Shown here: positions 33,733-43,032 of the stretch, in pieces
Layout: every line of letters begins with the position of its first letter
How positions within the stretch are numbered: the first letter of the stretch is position 1
Assembly: GCF_000622365.1 (NCBI RefSeq)
Contig: NZ_JASC01000013.1
Span: 558,001-622,000 of the forward strand
Direction of reading: 5' to 3'
DNA length: 64,000 bases
DNA from: Sulfitobacter noctilucae
Lineage (GTDB): Bacteria > Pseudomonadota > Alphaproteobacteria > Rhodobacterales > Rhodobacteraceae
Notes under the pieces: generated by a model
The model's database searches: none
Told to the model about the DNA's origin: nothing
Seen by the model: only the letters and a program-made list of their open reading frames with translations
Translations under genes and position numbers: made by a program

Positions 33733-36483
33733 ATGACAGACAACGATCAGCAACAAGCCGCTGCCGTGGAAGCCGAGGCCGCAGGGCGCGGCGGGCTGAG
33801 CCAGGCAGAGCTTGACGAACTTGTCGCGTCTTCTGACACAGGTGGCAGGAATGTAAGCGGCCCCGTCGGCATGTTGCTGATGTTGGTAGCCCTCGCCTGG
33901 TCCCTCTTTCAACTTTATATCGCTTCGCCGTTTGGGCTTTTTAACGACACGCTGGCACGGTCCATCCACCTTGGCTTTGCGATTTTCCTCGGGGTGATGA
34001 TGTTCCCCGCCGCCCGCACAAAATTCCAGGTCGCGCTTGGTGTGATTGTACCGCTGGCATTGGCCGCACTATTCATGATCGCCGCCAAGGATGGCGTTGC
34101 GACATGGTGGATCCCGATTCCCGCCCTTGCGGTGGCAGCAACAGTGGTCTTGGGGTCGCCCAAGAATCACATTCCTCTTTGGGAATGGGCGTTGGCCATC
34201 GTTGGCACAGCCGCCGCTTTGTATCTGTTCCTTTTCTACCGTGACATCGCCACCCGCGTGGGTGCGCCGATCATGCAAGACTATGTTGCCGCCGTTGTCG
34301 GCATATTGATCCTGCTTGAGGCGACGCGCCGTGCGCTTGGCCCTGCGCTGATGATCGTCGCGTCTGTCTTTCTGCTCTACACTGTGCTTGGTCCGAACAT
34401 GCCAAGCATCATCGCACACAAGGGGAACTCCCTGTCCGAGATTGTGAACCACCAGTGGATCACCACCGAAGGCGTCTTTGGCATCGCGCTGGGCGTATCG
34501 ACGTCTTTCGTATTCCTCTTTGTGCTTTTCGGATCCCTTTTGGACCGTGCGGGCGCTGGCAACTATTTCATTCAGGTTGCCTTTAGTCTGATGGGTCACA
34601 TGCGTGGCGGGCCGGCGAAAGCAGCGGTGGTGGCCTCTGCCATGACCGGCCTGATTTCCGGCTCTTCCATCGCGAACGTGGTGACCACCGGTACATTTAC
34701 AATTCCGCTGATGAAGAAGGTCGGCTTCAGCTCCGAAAAAGCCGGCGCTGTCGAGGTTGCCTCTTCGGTTAACGGGCAGATCATGCCGCCTGTGATGGGT
34801 GCTGCGGCTTTCCTGATGGTCGAATATGTGGGCATTCCTTATTTCGACGTGGTCAAACACGCCTTCCTGCCTGCGGTCATTTCCTACATCGCGCTGGTCT
34901 ACATTGTACATCTTGAGGCGATGAAAGCCGGGATGCAGGGTTTGCCTCGCGCCTATACACCCGGTCCGCTGCTTCAGCGTCTTGTCGGGATTGTGTTCGC
35001 CATTATCGCAATCTGCGCGCTGTCTTTCGCGGTCTACTACGGCATGGGCTGGATCCGCCCCGCCTTCCCTGAAACGGCGTCTTACATCATCTTTGCCTTC
35101 ATCACGCTGATCTATATCGGCCTGCTATATGTCGCGAGCAAAGAGAAACCGCTCAAGATGGACGATCCGAATGCCGAGGTAACTTCGCTGCCGATGCCCG
35201 GTCCTACTGCACGGTCCGGTTTGCACTTTATCCTGCCGGTGGTTGTTCTGGTCTGGGCGTTGATGGTGGACCGCCTTAGCCCCGGTTTGTCGGCCTTCTG
35301 GGCGTCGGCTTATATGGTGTTCATCCTGCTGACGCAGCGCCCGCTGATGGCGATCATGCGCGGCGAAAGCAAACTGGCATCGGACATCAAGGACGGTTTC
35401 CTAGATCTGATTGATGGACTGGTCACGGGTGCCCGCAACATGATCGGGATCGGTATCGCCACGGCGACTGCCGGTATTATCGTGGGTGCGGTCAGCCAGA
35501 CCGGTGTGGGGTCTGCCCTTGCGGACGTGGTCGAAGTGCTGTCGGGCGGAAATATCCTTGCCATTCTGGCGCTGACGGCTGTGCTGTCGCTGATCCTTGG
35601 TATGGGCCTGCCGACCACGGCGAACTACATTGTTGTCTCTGCCCTGCTCGCGCCTGTCATTGTGACGCTGGGACAGCAAAACGGCCTGATCGTGCCGTTG
35701 ATCGCGGTTCACCTGTTTGTCTTCTACTTCGGCATTATGGCAGATGTGACGCCGCCTGTTGGCCTTGCGTCTTTCGCGGCGGCAGCCGTATCGGGCGGTG
35801 ACCCGATCAAAACCGGTGTGGTGGCGTTCTTCTATTCGCTGCGCACCGCGGCGCTGCCATTCCTTTTCATCTTCAACACAGAACTTTTGTTGATCGGCGT
35901 CACATGGGGGCAGGGATTGTTTGTTTTTGTCGTTGCCACGATTGCGATGCTGCTGTTCGCGGCAGCCACCCAAGGCTGGTTCCTGACGAGAAACCGTTTC
36001 TACGAAACGATCGCGCTGCTGCTTATCGCCTTTACGCTGTTCCGTCCGGGGTTCTGGATGGACATGGTTTCCGCACCCTATGACGAGGTTGCACCCGTCG
36101 AGATACAGCAGGCGGCAAATGATACCCCGGCGGGTAATGATCTGCGGCTGCGCATTGCGGGGATGAACGATTTGGGGGATCCAATTGAATTCGTCGCGAT
36201 CCTGCCGATTGGCGAAGGTGCGACGGGTGCCGAGAAGCTGGAGAACGCGGGACTTGTGTTCCGGGAGGATGGCGACAAGATGATCATCGACGATGTGAGT
36301 TTTGGCTCGCCTGCGCAAAATGCCGGCCTGGACTGGGATCAGGAAGTGCTGCGCGTGCTCAAGCCCGTCTCTCAACCGAGCAAATATTTCATGTTCATTC
36401 CAGCGTTGCTGCTGCTTGCGCTGGTGGTGTTCCTGCAAAGGGGCCGGGTCGCCCGCGCACCGAAACAGGCAGTGGCGGCGTAG
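33733..36483 (+). CDS. TRAP transporter fused 4TM/12TM permease with C-terminal PDZ-like part
   Basis: A 916-residue membrane protein. The small (DctQ-like) and large (DctM-like) permease units are in one chain, as in TAXI systems (TIGR02123). Motifs include SGSSIANVVTTGTFTIPLM, VNGQIMPPVMGAAAFLMVEY and GMGLPTTANYIVVSAL. Near the C-terminus a soluble piece contains VSFGSPAQNAGLDWDQEVLRV, which looks like a PDZ peptide-binding loop, followed by a last helix; this fits the DUF3394 tail of the family. The ATG at 33733 has AGGGGGA upstream. It takes up the solute brought by the TAXI protein, driven by an ion gradient. Confidence 0.92.
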   Translation: MTDNDQQQAAAVEAEAAGRGGLSQAELDELVASSDTGGRNVSGPVGMLLMLVALAWSLFQLYIASPFGLFNDTLARSIHLGFAIFLGVMMFPAARTKFQVALGVIVPLALAALFMIAAKDGVATWWIPIPALAVAATVVLGSPKNHIPLWEWALAIVGTAAALYLFLFYRDIATRVGAPIMQDYVAAVVGILILLEATRRALGPALMIVASVFLLYTVLGPNMPSIIAHKGNSLSEIVNHQWITTEGVFGIALGVSTSFVFLFVLFGSLLDRAGAGNYFIQVAFSLMGHMRGGPAKAAVVASAMTGLISGSSIANVVTTGTFTIPLMKKVGFSSEKAGAVEVASSVNGQIMPPVMGAAAFLMVEYVGIPYFDVVKHAFLPAVISYIALVYIVHLEAMKAGMQGLPRAYTPGPLLQRLVGIVFAIIAICALSFAVYYGMGWIRPAFPETASYIIFAFITLIYIGLLYVASKEKPLKMDDPNAEVTSLPMPGPTARSGLHFILPVVVLVWALMVDRLSPGLSAFWASAYMVFILLTQRPLMAIMRGESKLASDIKDGFLDLIDGLVTGARNMIGIGIATATAGIIVGAVSQTGVGSALADVVEVLSGGNILAILALTAVLSLILGMGLPTTANYIVVSALLAPVIVTLGQQNGLIVPLIAVHLFVFYFGIMADVTPPVGLASFAAAAVSGGDPIKTGVVAFFYSLRTAALPFLFIFNTELLLIGVTWGQGLFVFVVATIAMLLFAAATQGWFLTRNRFYETIALLLIAFTLFRPGFWMDMVSAPYDEVAPVEIQQAANDTPAGNDLRLRIAGMNDLGDPIEFVAILPIGEGATGAEKLENAGLVFREDGDKMIIDDVSFGSPAQNAGLDWDQEVLRVLKPVSQPSKYFMFIPALLLLALVVFLQRGRVARAPKQAVAA

Positions 36484-36532
36484 CTGTCATTTTTGGGCAA
36501 CGCTCATATCCGGCTCATGAAGTCGTGTTAAT

Positions 36533-36618
36533 CAGGGGCGACTTCCCCTGTTTCCCTCCGTCCCATATGGGCGTATGGGACGTGCAAAGCGGCGTTTATG
36601 CTTGGGGTGTCTCCCCAA
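36533..36618 (+). repeat. three hairpins in leader of nitrilase operon
   Basis: Perfect inverted repeats: CAGGGG/CCCCTG (36533-36550), CGTCCCATA/TATGGGACG (36559-36582) and TTGGGG/CCCCAA (36602-36618). None is followed by a strong T run. They fill most of the 163-base gap between the TRAP permease and the nitrilase gene and could end, pause or stabilise the transcript. Confidence 0.65.
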
Positions 36619-36646
36619 TGCGCCGTATTTCACGGAGTAACCAGAT

Positions 36647-37759
36647 ATGACACCTTTCGCAATTGCCGGCGTGCAGATGTACGTCAACGCCCTCGAATCC
36701 AATGTCGATGGCATGATCCACCGCCTTGATATCCTCATGGCCCGTTTTCCATGGACACAGATGGTGCTGTTCTCTGAGCTGGCACCCTTTGGCCCGCTCG
36801 ATAAATTCGCGCTTCCGCCGGAAAACGAGACGATCGAACGCTTTCAGGCCGCAGCGGCCAAGCACCGCGTCTGGCTGATCCCGGGGTCGATGTTCTTGAA
36901 AGACCCGAAAGACGGCCGCGTTTACAACACCTCGGTGGTGATCAACCCCGAAGGTGAAGTGATCCGCCGTTATGCCAAGATGTTCCCATTCCGCCCTTAC
37001 GAGGCCGGAATTGCGGCAGGTGCCGAATTCTGCATCTTTGATGTGCCGGATGTCGGGCGCTTTGGCCTGTCGATCTGTTATGACATGTGGTTCCCCGAAA
37101 CCACGCGCCAGTTGACTTCTCAAGGTGTTGAAGTGCTCTTGCACCCGGTGCTGACGGGTACCACCGACCGCGATGCAGAGCTTGCGATTGCACGTGCCAC
37201 GGCAGCGCAATTCCAGTGCTACATCATTGATGTGAACGGTTTGGGCGCTGGTGGTGTCGGTAAATCCTGTGTGGTTGATCCAACGTCGATGGTGCTGCAC
37301 CAATCCGCAGGGCAAGAAGACATGTTCCCGATCGAGATCGATCTGTCGATGGTACGTCGCCAGCGCGAGGCGGGCATGAAAGGTCTGGGGCAGGTTCTGA
37401 AGTCCTTCCGTGACCGTTCGACAGATTTTTCCGTTTATGACCGGAACAGCGGAACCGATGCATTCCTCCATACGTTGGGCCCCCTAGAAATACCACAACA
37501 GGGGAACCGCGCGGGTCTTCACGTAGATGTGCCTGCGCAACGCGTACCAGATGCACCAGCCTTCAAGGGACAAGATGCGACGCCGGGTTTTGCGATGAAC
37601 CAGCCTGAGTTTGCGCCGGAACCCCTTCCCAATCCAACAGCAGGGACCGCTTCGGAACCCGAAGTTGCCCCGACACCAGCGGATCCGTCCGCTGCTATGC
37701 CCAATCCACCCGTTAAGCCCGGCATTCTGACGGGAACGGAACAATCATCCAGCGGCTGA
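36647..37759 (+). CDS. nitrilase-superfamily amidohydrolase with proline-rich tail
   Basis: A 370-residue protein. Residues 1-~275 are a nitrilase-fold amidase with the full triad Glu44 (FSELAP), Lys111 (RYAKMFPF) and Cys144 (ICYDMWFPE). These enzymes split carbon-nitrogen bonds in amides, carbamoyl compounds or nitriles. Residues from ~280 to 370 form an added tail rich in Pro, Ala and Glu, not part of the usual fold and likely disordered. It is the first gene of the five-gene cluster up to 44114. Substrate unknown; N-carbamoyl amines would fit the decarboxylase next door (inference). Confidence 0.88.
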   Translation: MTPFAIAGVQMYVNALESNVDGMIHRLDILMARFPWTQMVLFSELAPFGPLDKFALPPENETIERFQAAAAKHRVWLIPGSMFLKDPKDGRVYNTSVVINPEGEVIRRYAKMFPFRPYEAGIAAGAEFCIFDVPDVGRFGLSICYDMWFPETTRQLTSQGVEVLLHPVLTGTTDRDAELAIARATAAQFQCYIIDVNGLGAGGVGKSCVVDPTSMVLHQSAGQEDMFPIEIDLSMVRRQREAGMKGLGQVLKSFRDRSTDFSVYDRNSGTDAFLHTLGPLEIPQQGNRAGLHVDVPAQRVPDAPAFKGQDATPGFAMNQPEFAPEPLPNPTAGTASEPEVAPTPADPSAAMPNPPVKPGILTGTEQSSSG

Positions 37760-37772
37760 ACTGAGGCAAAAC

Positions 37773-37798
37773 GGCCCGGCGCTTTAACGCGGCGGGCC
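37773..37798 (+). repeat. GC-rich hairpin between nitrilase and decarboxylase genes
   Basis: GGCCCG-GCGC and CGC-GG-CGGGCC arms around TTTAA, 13 bases past the nitrilase stop, with no T run. Probably an RNA-processing or stabilising hairpin inside the operon rather than a terminator. Confidence 0.5.
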
Positions 37799-37836
37799 CG
37801 AATGCAGCAGGGTCGCCGCTAAGCGGAGAAGACACG

Positions 37837-40572
37837 ATGCATTCGATGAACGAATATTCCTCAGCGATTCAGTTGCGATCTGATCGATGGAGCGCGTTGC
37901 GTGAGGCAACGAATGCGATGACCCGAGATCCGGGTTCAAGAGACAGCAAAAAGCTATCGAAGCAGATTGAAGAACTGTTCACATCGCTGGCAATGATCGA
38001 AGCGTATTGGGCGTTCCCCGGTATGCAGGCTTTTGATCACTTGCGGCGGCAATTTGACCACGGCAGCTATGAAGACTTGGCCTTTGCTGTAAGTCGCGTC
38101 ACCCGCGCCCTGACAACGGGGGCATATCGTCGTCGGCATATACCGCTGGACCGTGATAGCGTTGAACAGGAAGATGACGACGAGGCGATGCTGCCGCCGG
38201 AGGCGCGCGCACTGGCCAAGCCCTATTTCGAGGTGCTGATCGTTGATGATGTGAATGACCAGCAAGAGCGCTGGCTCAAGACCAATGTCGCACGGATGCG
38301 CCGCAACGAAGATCAATTTATTTACGAAGCAGTTGTCGTTCCCAGTATTGAGGACGCTTTGATCGCGGTCCTGTTCAACCACAACATTCAGGCCATTGTC
38401 GTCCGCCCCGGCCTGACGCTGAAATCAACGACAGATCAAGACATTCTGACCCGCTACCTCGCTCGTGCAGGCGGCCGCGAAGAGATCGAGGCGATTCTGC
38501 CTGAAAACTATGGGCCCGAGCTTTGCCGGATGATCGCCAAAGTACGTCCCGAACTTGACGCCTACCTGGTCACCGAGCGGTCAGTCGAAGATATCGCGGG
38601 TCACGATCTGGGTATTTGTCGGCGGGTTTTTTACAACCAAGAAGACTTTATGGAGTTGCACCTAAATATCCTGCGCGGCGTGCAATCACGCAATAAGTCT
38701 CCGTTCTTCACGGCGTTGGTCGAATACTCAAAACAGCCCACCGGTGTCTTCCACGCCATGCCGATCAGCCGTGGTAAGTCGATTACCCGGTCACATTGGA
38801 TCCAAGATATGGGTGCCTTCTATGGCCCCAATATCTTTCTAGCGGAAACCTCGGCTACCTCGGGCGGGTTGGACAGCCTGCTGGAACCGCATGGACCAAT
38901 CAAGGAAGCGCAAGAGCTTGCCGCGCGGGCCTTTGGATCAAAGCAGACGTTCTTTGCCACAAACGGCACCTCGACCTGTAACAAGATCGTTGTGCAAGCC
39001 CTGATCAAACCCGGTGATATCGTCCTTGTCGACCGCGATTGCCACAAATCGCACCACTACGGTATGGTGCTGGCTGGCGCTCAGGTCTGTTACCTCGACA
39101 GCTATCCGCTGAATGAATACTCCATGTACGGGGCGGTGCCGCTGCATGAGATCAAGAAGCAACTGCTTGAGCTGAAAGCGGCGGGGAAGCTGGATCAGGT
39201 TCGGATGCTGCTGCTGACCAACTGCACCTTCGACGGCCTGATCTACAATGTTGAGCGGGTGATGGAGGAATGTCTGGCCATCAAGCCTGACCTGATCTTC
39301 CTCTGGGACGAGGCATGGTTTGCTTTTGCCCGGTTCAGCCCAACCTACCGCCAGCGCACTGCCATGAACACGGCCAACACGCTGCGAGCAAAGCTGCGGA
39401 CCGAGGCGCACGAGCGGATGTATGAAGCACAGCAAAGTTTGTTGGCCGATGCAGACGATGAAACACTGTTGAACACGCGTTTGATCCCGCCACCCTCTGC
39501 CCGCGTACGGGCCTATGCCACGCAATCGACACACAAAACCCTGACGTCGCTGCGGCAAGGTTCGATGATCCATGTCAACGACCAGGACTTCAAAGGAGAG
39601 GTCGAGCAATCTTTCCACGAAGCCTACATGACGCACACGTCCACTTCGCCCAACTATCAGATTATCGCATCGCTGGATGTCGGCCGCCGACAGGTTGAAT
39701 TGGAAGGGTTCGAGTTTGTCCAGCGCCAGGTCGAGGCTGCAATGTCCATGCGCCGGGCAATTTCCGATCACCCTCTGCTCAGTAAGTATTTCAAGGTTCT
39801 GACAGCGGGCGACATGATCCCCGAAGAACACCGGGAGAGTGGTGTCACCAGCTACTACGACACCGAACAGGGCTGGACCGATATGTGGGACTGCTACGAG
39901 AAGGACGAGTTCGCGCTTGATCCGACCCGTGTGACCCTTGCGGTTGGCGGCACCGGTTGGGATGGCGATACCTTCAAGACGCAGATTTTGATGGATAAAT
40001 ACGGCATCCAGATCAACAAGACCTCGCGCAATACCGTGTTGTTCATGACGAATATCGGCACCACCCGATCAAGTGTTGCCTATCTGATCGAGGTGCTGGT
40101 TGAGATCGCCAAATCGCTGGACGAACGTCTGGACGATGCAAGCCGGATGGAGAGATTGTCGCACGACAAGCGCGTGACAAACTTGATGGAACACTATCCC
40201 CCATTGCCCGACTTCAGCCGGTTTCACGAAGCGTTCAAGGCCCAAGGCACGCCCGAAGGAGACATCAGGACCGCTTATTATCTGAGCTATGATGACAACA
40301 ACTGTGATTACCTTGATCTCGACGGATCGCTGCGGGATGCGATGGAGGCGGGCAAGACCATCGTATCGGCTTCATTCATCATCCCCTACCCGCCGGGCTT
40401 TCCGATCCTGGTGCCGGGCCAGGTCATCAGTGATGAAATTCTGTCGTTTATGCGCGCGCTCGACGTCAGCGAAATCCACGGCTACCGGCCTGACTTGGGC
40501 CTGCGCGTTTTCACGGATGAAGCGCTGGAAAGTGTGAAACCGAAACATTTGTCTCAATCACCGACTGCTTAA
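37837..40572 (+). CDS. Orn/Lys/Arg-type PLP decarboxylase family protein
   Basis: A 911-residue fold-type I PLP enzyme, larger than E. coli LdcI/SpeC (~715-755). Residues ~1-330 form an enlarged N-terminal part with a wing-like section (FEVLIVDDVNDQ). The PLP domain has TFFATNGTSTCNKI, DRDCHKSHHYG, LIFLWDEAWFAF and the Schiff-base Lys567 in TQSTHKTL. The C-terminus has IIPYPPGFPILVPGQVI, typical of the family. It should make an amine from a basic or related amino acid. RBS GGAGAAG precedes the ATG. An ATP-grasp gene follows after 17 bases. Substrate not established. Confidence 0.9.
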   Translation: MHSMNEYSSAIQLRSDRWSALREATNAMTRDPGSRDSKKLSKQIEELFTSLAMIEAYWAFPGMQAFDHLRRQFDHGSYEDLAFAVSRVTRALTTGAYRRRHIPLDRDSVEQEDDDEAMLPPEARALAKPYFEVLIVDDVNDQQERWLKTNVARMRRNEDQFIYEAVVVPSIEDALIAVLFNHNIQAIVVRPGLTLKSTTDQDILTRYLARAGGREEIEAILPENYGPELCRMIAKVRPELDAYLVTERSVEDIAGHDLGICRRVFYNQEDFMELHLNILRGVQSRNKSPFFTALVEYSKQPTGVFHAMPISRGKSITRSHWIQDMGAFYGPNIFLAETSATSGGLDSLLEPHGPIKEAQELAARAFGSKQTFFATNGTSTCNKIVVQALIKPGDIVLVDRDCHKSHHYGMVLAGAQVCYLDSYPLNEYSMYGAVPLHEIKKQLLELKAAGKLDQVRMLLLTNCTFDGLIYNVERVMEECLAIKPDLIFLWDEAWFAFARFSPTYRQRTAMNTANTLRAKLRTEAHERMYEAQQSLLADADDETLLNTRLIPPPSARVRAYATQSTHKTLTSLRQGSMIHVNDQDFKGEVEQSFHEAYMTHTSTSPNYQIIASLDVGRRQVELEGFEFVQRQVEAAMSMRRAISDHPLLSKYFKVLTAGDMIPEEHRESGVTSYYDTEQGWTDMWDCYEKDEFALDPTRVTLAVGGTGWDGDTFKTQILMDKYGIQINKTSRNTVLFMTNIGTTRSSVAYLIEVLVEIAKSLDERLDDASRMERLSHDKRVTNLMEHYPPLPDFSRFHEAFKAQGTPEGDIRTAYYLSYDDNNCDYLDLDGSLRDAMEAGKTIVSASFIIPYPPGFPILVPGQVISDEILSFMRALDVSEIHGYRPDLGLRVFTDEALESVKPKHLSQSPTA

Positions 40573-40589
40573 AGAAAAGGACCAATTAA

Positions 40590-42047
40590 ATGGCTACAGT
40601 TCTGAAAAATATCTCCGAAATCCGCCGGTTCTTTCACCGCAACGAAGACCCAGTCTATTTCATCTCGGCGACCAACTTTAACCTGTTGGGCCTCGATGAA
40701 TGGGTCAAGAACTTCAAGTACATCTGCTATATCGACTGCTACGGCGGCAAGCACCCGAACGTGTTCTGCCCTTCGGAACAGCCGCATGCGGAATTCCAGT
40801 CTATCGAGGACATCAACAACTACCTTCTGCAGCACAAGGAAGTCATCGACTTCATCAAGCGGCGCGGAGGTAAACCCAAATTTGTTTTCCTGATGTTTGA
40901 CGAGGAGACAGAGCGTTTGTCCAAAGAGTTGGGCGCGACGGTTTGGTTCCCGAAGGCCAAACTGCGCACGTCGATGGACAACAAGATCGAGACTGTTCGC
41001 ATCGGCAATAAAGCAGGCGTGCCATCGGTGCCGAACGTGCTGGCCGAAGTGAAGTCCTATGAAGACCTGCAAAAGACCTGCGAAAAAGCGGGGATCGGCC
41101 ATGATTTGGTGCTGCAGTCCGCCTTTGGCGACAGTGGCCACACGACATTCTTTATCAAATCCGAAGCTGACTTCCGCCGTCATGAGAGCGAGATCATCGG
41201 CGAAGGCGAAATCAAGATCATGAAACGCATCGACTGTCGCGGTGCGGCGATTGAGGCCTGTGCGACAAAAGAGGGCACAATCGTTGGTCCGCTGATGACC
41301 GAGCTGGTGGGCTTCAAAGAGCTGACCCCCTACCGTGGTGGCTGGTGTGGCAACGAAATTTTGTCGACAGCCTTTCCGCAGAAAGTACGTGACCGGGCGC
41401 GCGAGTTGACGTTCAAATTTGGTGAGCAGCTACGCAAGGAAGGGTATCGCGGGTATTTCGAACTCGACTTCCTGATCGACAAAAAGACCGGCGACCTGTG
41501 GCTGGGCGAGTTGAACCCGCGCATCACGGGCGCGTCTTCCATGACAAACCACGCGGCCTTTGCGCATGCGGATGCGCCATTGTTCCTGTTCCACCTGCTT
41601 GAATTCTCACGGAAGAAATTCAATCTGGATGTGGATGAATTGAACGCGCGTTGGGCAGATCCCGACAATATCGACAGCTGGTCGCAGATGGTGATCAAGC
41701 ACACCGAGGACAGCGTCGACATCTGTACTGCCGCACCTGAAACCGGCATCTACAAGATGAAGGAAGACGGCAGCGTCGTCTTTGACCGCTTCGACTATCA
41801 CCGCCGTGCGGTGGAATCCGAGAACGAAGCGTTCTTCCTCTCGATCCTGCGTCCGGGTGAGTACCGCTATGAAGGGGCCGACATCGGCATTCTGGTGACG
41901 CGAGGTCGCTCCATGACCAAGAGTTTCCAGTTGAATGAACGTGCGAAAAAGTGGATTCACGGAATCAAGCAATCTGTGGATGGCAAACCTCTGCCTACCG
42001 CACAGGCTGGTCCCGCTCTCGCAGATCCGGCGTTCAAAATCCTGTAA
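40590..42047 (+). CDS. ATP-grasp ligase (biotin-carboxylase-like)
   Basis: A 485-residue ATP-grasp protein. KLRTSMDNKIETVRIGNKAGVPSVP is the start of the ATP-grasp fold, DLVLQSAFGDSGHTTFF the glycine-rich ATP loop, and GYFELDFLI with LGELNPRITGASSMTNH the metal-binding Glu/Asn region. No biotin-carrier domain or carboxyltransferase is near, so a biotin carboxylase role is unlikely; ATP-grasp enzymes often join an amine to a carboxylate through an acyl-phosphate. Beside a decarboxylase that would make an amine, an amide or peptide-like ligation is the best guess (inference). Confidence 0.87.
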   Translation: MATVLKNISEIRRFFHRNEDPVYFISATNFNLLGLDEWVKNFKYICYIDCYGGKHPNVFCPSEQPHAEFQSIEDINNYLLQHKEVIDFIKRRGGKPKFVFLMFDEETERLSKELGATVWFPKAKLRTSMDNKIETVRIGNKAGVPSVPNVLAEVKSYEDLQKTCEKAGIGHDLVLQSAFGDSGHTTFFIKSEADFRRHESEIIGEGEIKIMKRIDCRGAAIEACATKEGTIVGPLMTELVGFKELTPYRGGWCGNEILSTAFPQKVRDRARELTFKFGEQLRKEGYRGYFELDFLIDKKTGDLWLGELNPRITGASSMTNHAAFAHADAPLFLFHLLEFSRKKFNLDVDELNARWADPDNIDSWSQMVIKHTEDSVDICTAAPETGIYKMKEDGSVVFDRFDYHRRAVESENEAFFLSILRPGEYRYEGADIGILVTRGRSMTKSFQLNERAKKWIHGIKQSVDGKPLPTAQAGPALADPAFKIL

Positions 42048-42060
42048 CCGAAAGGCTCCG

Positions 42061-43032
42061 ATGTACTGGCGCGCCCTAGATATAGAATCGCCCGGTCCCA
42101 AGTGGGCCGGGCTTTTCGCTGAATATTGGCCTGACTACCGCAAGTGGTGGCTGAAAGAGGGCGAAGGCGCGCGCCCGACCTATGGCCAATCGCGGAAGGC
42201 GCTCGCCACCCATATGCCGGAACTGATCCCGCTATACGAAGACCTGTGTACCCAAGCGGGCGGAAGCGACATGGCGGCGCGGTTTCTTAGCTTCTACAAC
42301 CCACCACCCTATCTGTCTGGCTGCTCGCAGGCGATTTGGGCGGGCAAAGAGCCGGTCATGGTGCGTAACTACGACTATAACCCTAATGCCTTTGACCAAT
42401 TGGTGCTGAACACGAACTGGCAAGGCCGGCAAGTGTTGGGCACTTCGGACGGGCTTTGGGGTCTTGTGGACGGGATGAATGACGCAGGCCTATCCATTTC
42501 TCTGACATTCGGCGGACGACGTTTGGTGGGCGAGGGCTTTGGCGTGCCGCTTATCCTGCGATACGTTTTGCAAACCTGTGAAACGGTGGACGAGGCGACC
42601 ACCGTACTTGCCCGTGTGCCGACGCACATGAGCTATAATGTCACCGTGCTTGACCGCAAACGCAACTATGCGACCGCGATGATGGCCCCGGATCGCCCGG
42701 CGCTGATTACCCATGCAGCTGTCGCCACGAACCATCAAGAGAACGTCGAATGGATCAGCCATGCGCGGTTCACGGCAACGGTGGAACGCGAGCGGTTTTT
42801 GCTGAACCGTCTGCGGATGCACAAAGATCCCGAAGAAAAGTTCATCGCGGCATTCCTCAAACCGCCGCTTTACTCCACAGCCTTCTCAGCAGGTTTTGGT
42901 ACGCTTTATACCGCCGTGTATCGCCCCAGAAAGCGTGAGATGGAATTGCGCTGGCCCGGTACGATCTGGCCGCTTTCAATGAAGGACTTTGAAGAAGGTG
43001 CCCGTGAAGTGCTGGTGCCGGGGGCCGCATGA
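42061..43032 (+). CDS. C45-family Ntn acyltransferase/hydrolase
   Basis: A 323-residue N-terminal-nucleophile enzyme of the acyl-CoA:6-aminopenicillanate acyltransferase (C45) group. The likely nucleophile is Cys88 in YLSGCSQ; cleavage before it would remove an 87-residue propeptide, and VRNYDYNP and SLTFGGRR follow as in the family. Members move acyl groups on or off amines. The ATG at 42061 has GAAAGG before it. It overlaps the CoA-transferase gene by ATGA. A paralogue lies at 57009-58106 on the other strand. Confidence 0.85.
   Translation: MYWRALDIESPGPKWAGLFAEYWPDYRKWWLKEGEGARPTYGQSRKALATHMPELIPLYEDLCTQAGGSDMAARFLSFYNPPPYLSGCSQAIWAGKEPVMVRNYDYNPNAFDQLVLNTNWQGRQVLGTSDGLWGLVDGMNDAGLSISLTFGGRRLVGEGFGVPLILRYVLQTCETVDEATTVLARVPTHMSYNVTVLDRKRNYATAMMAPDRPALITHAAVATNHQENVEWISHARFTATVERERFLLNRLRMHKDPEEKFIAAFLKPPLYSTAFSAGFGTLYTAVYRPRKREMELRWPGTIWPLSMKDFEEGAREVLVPGAA

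Noticed and set aside
35401..36438. 345-codon minus-strand frame
   Set aside because: Antisense to the TRAP permease; strongly biased Arg/His/Gln composition.
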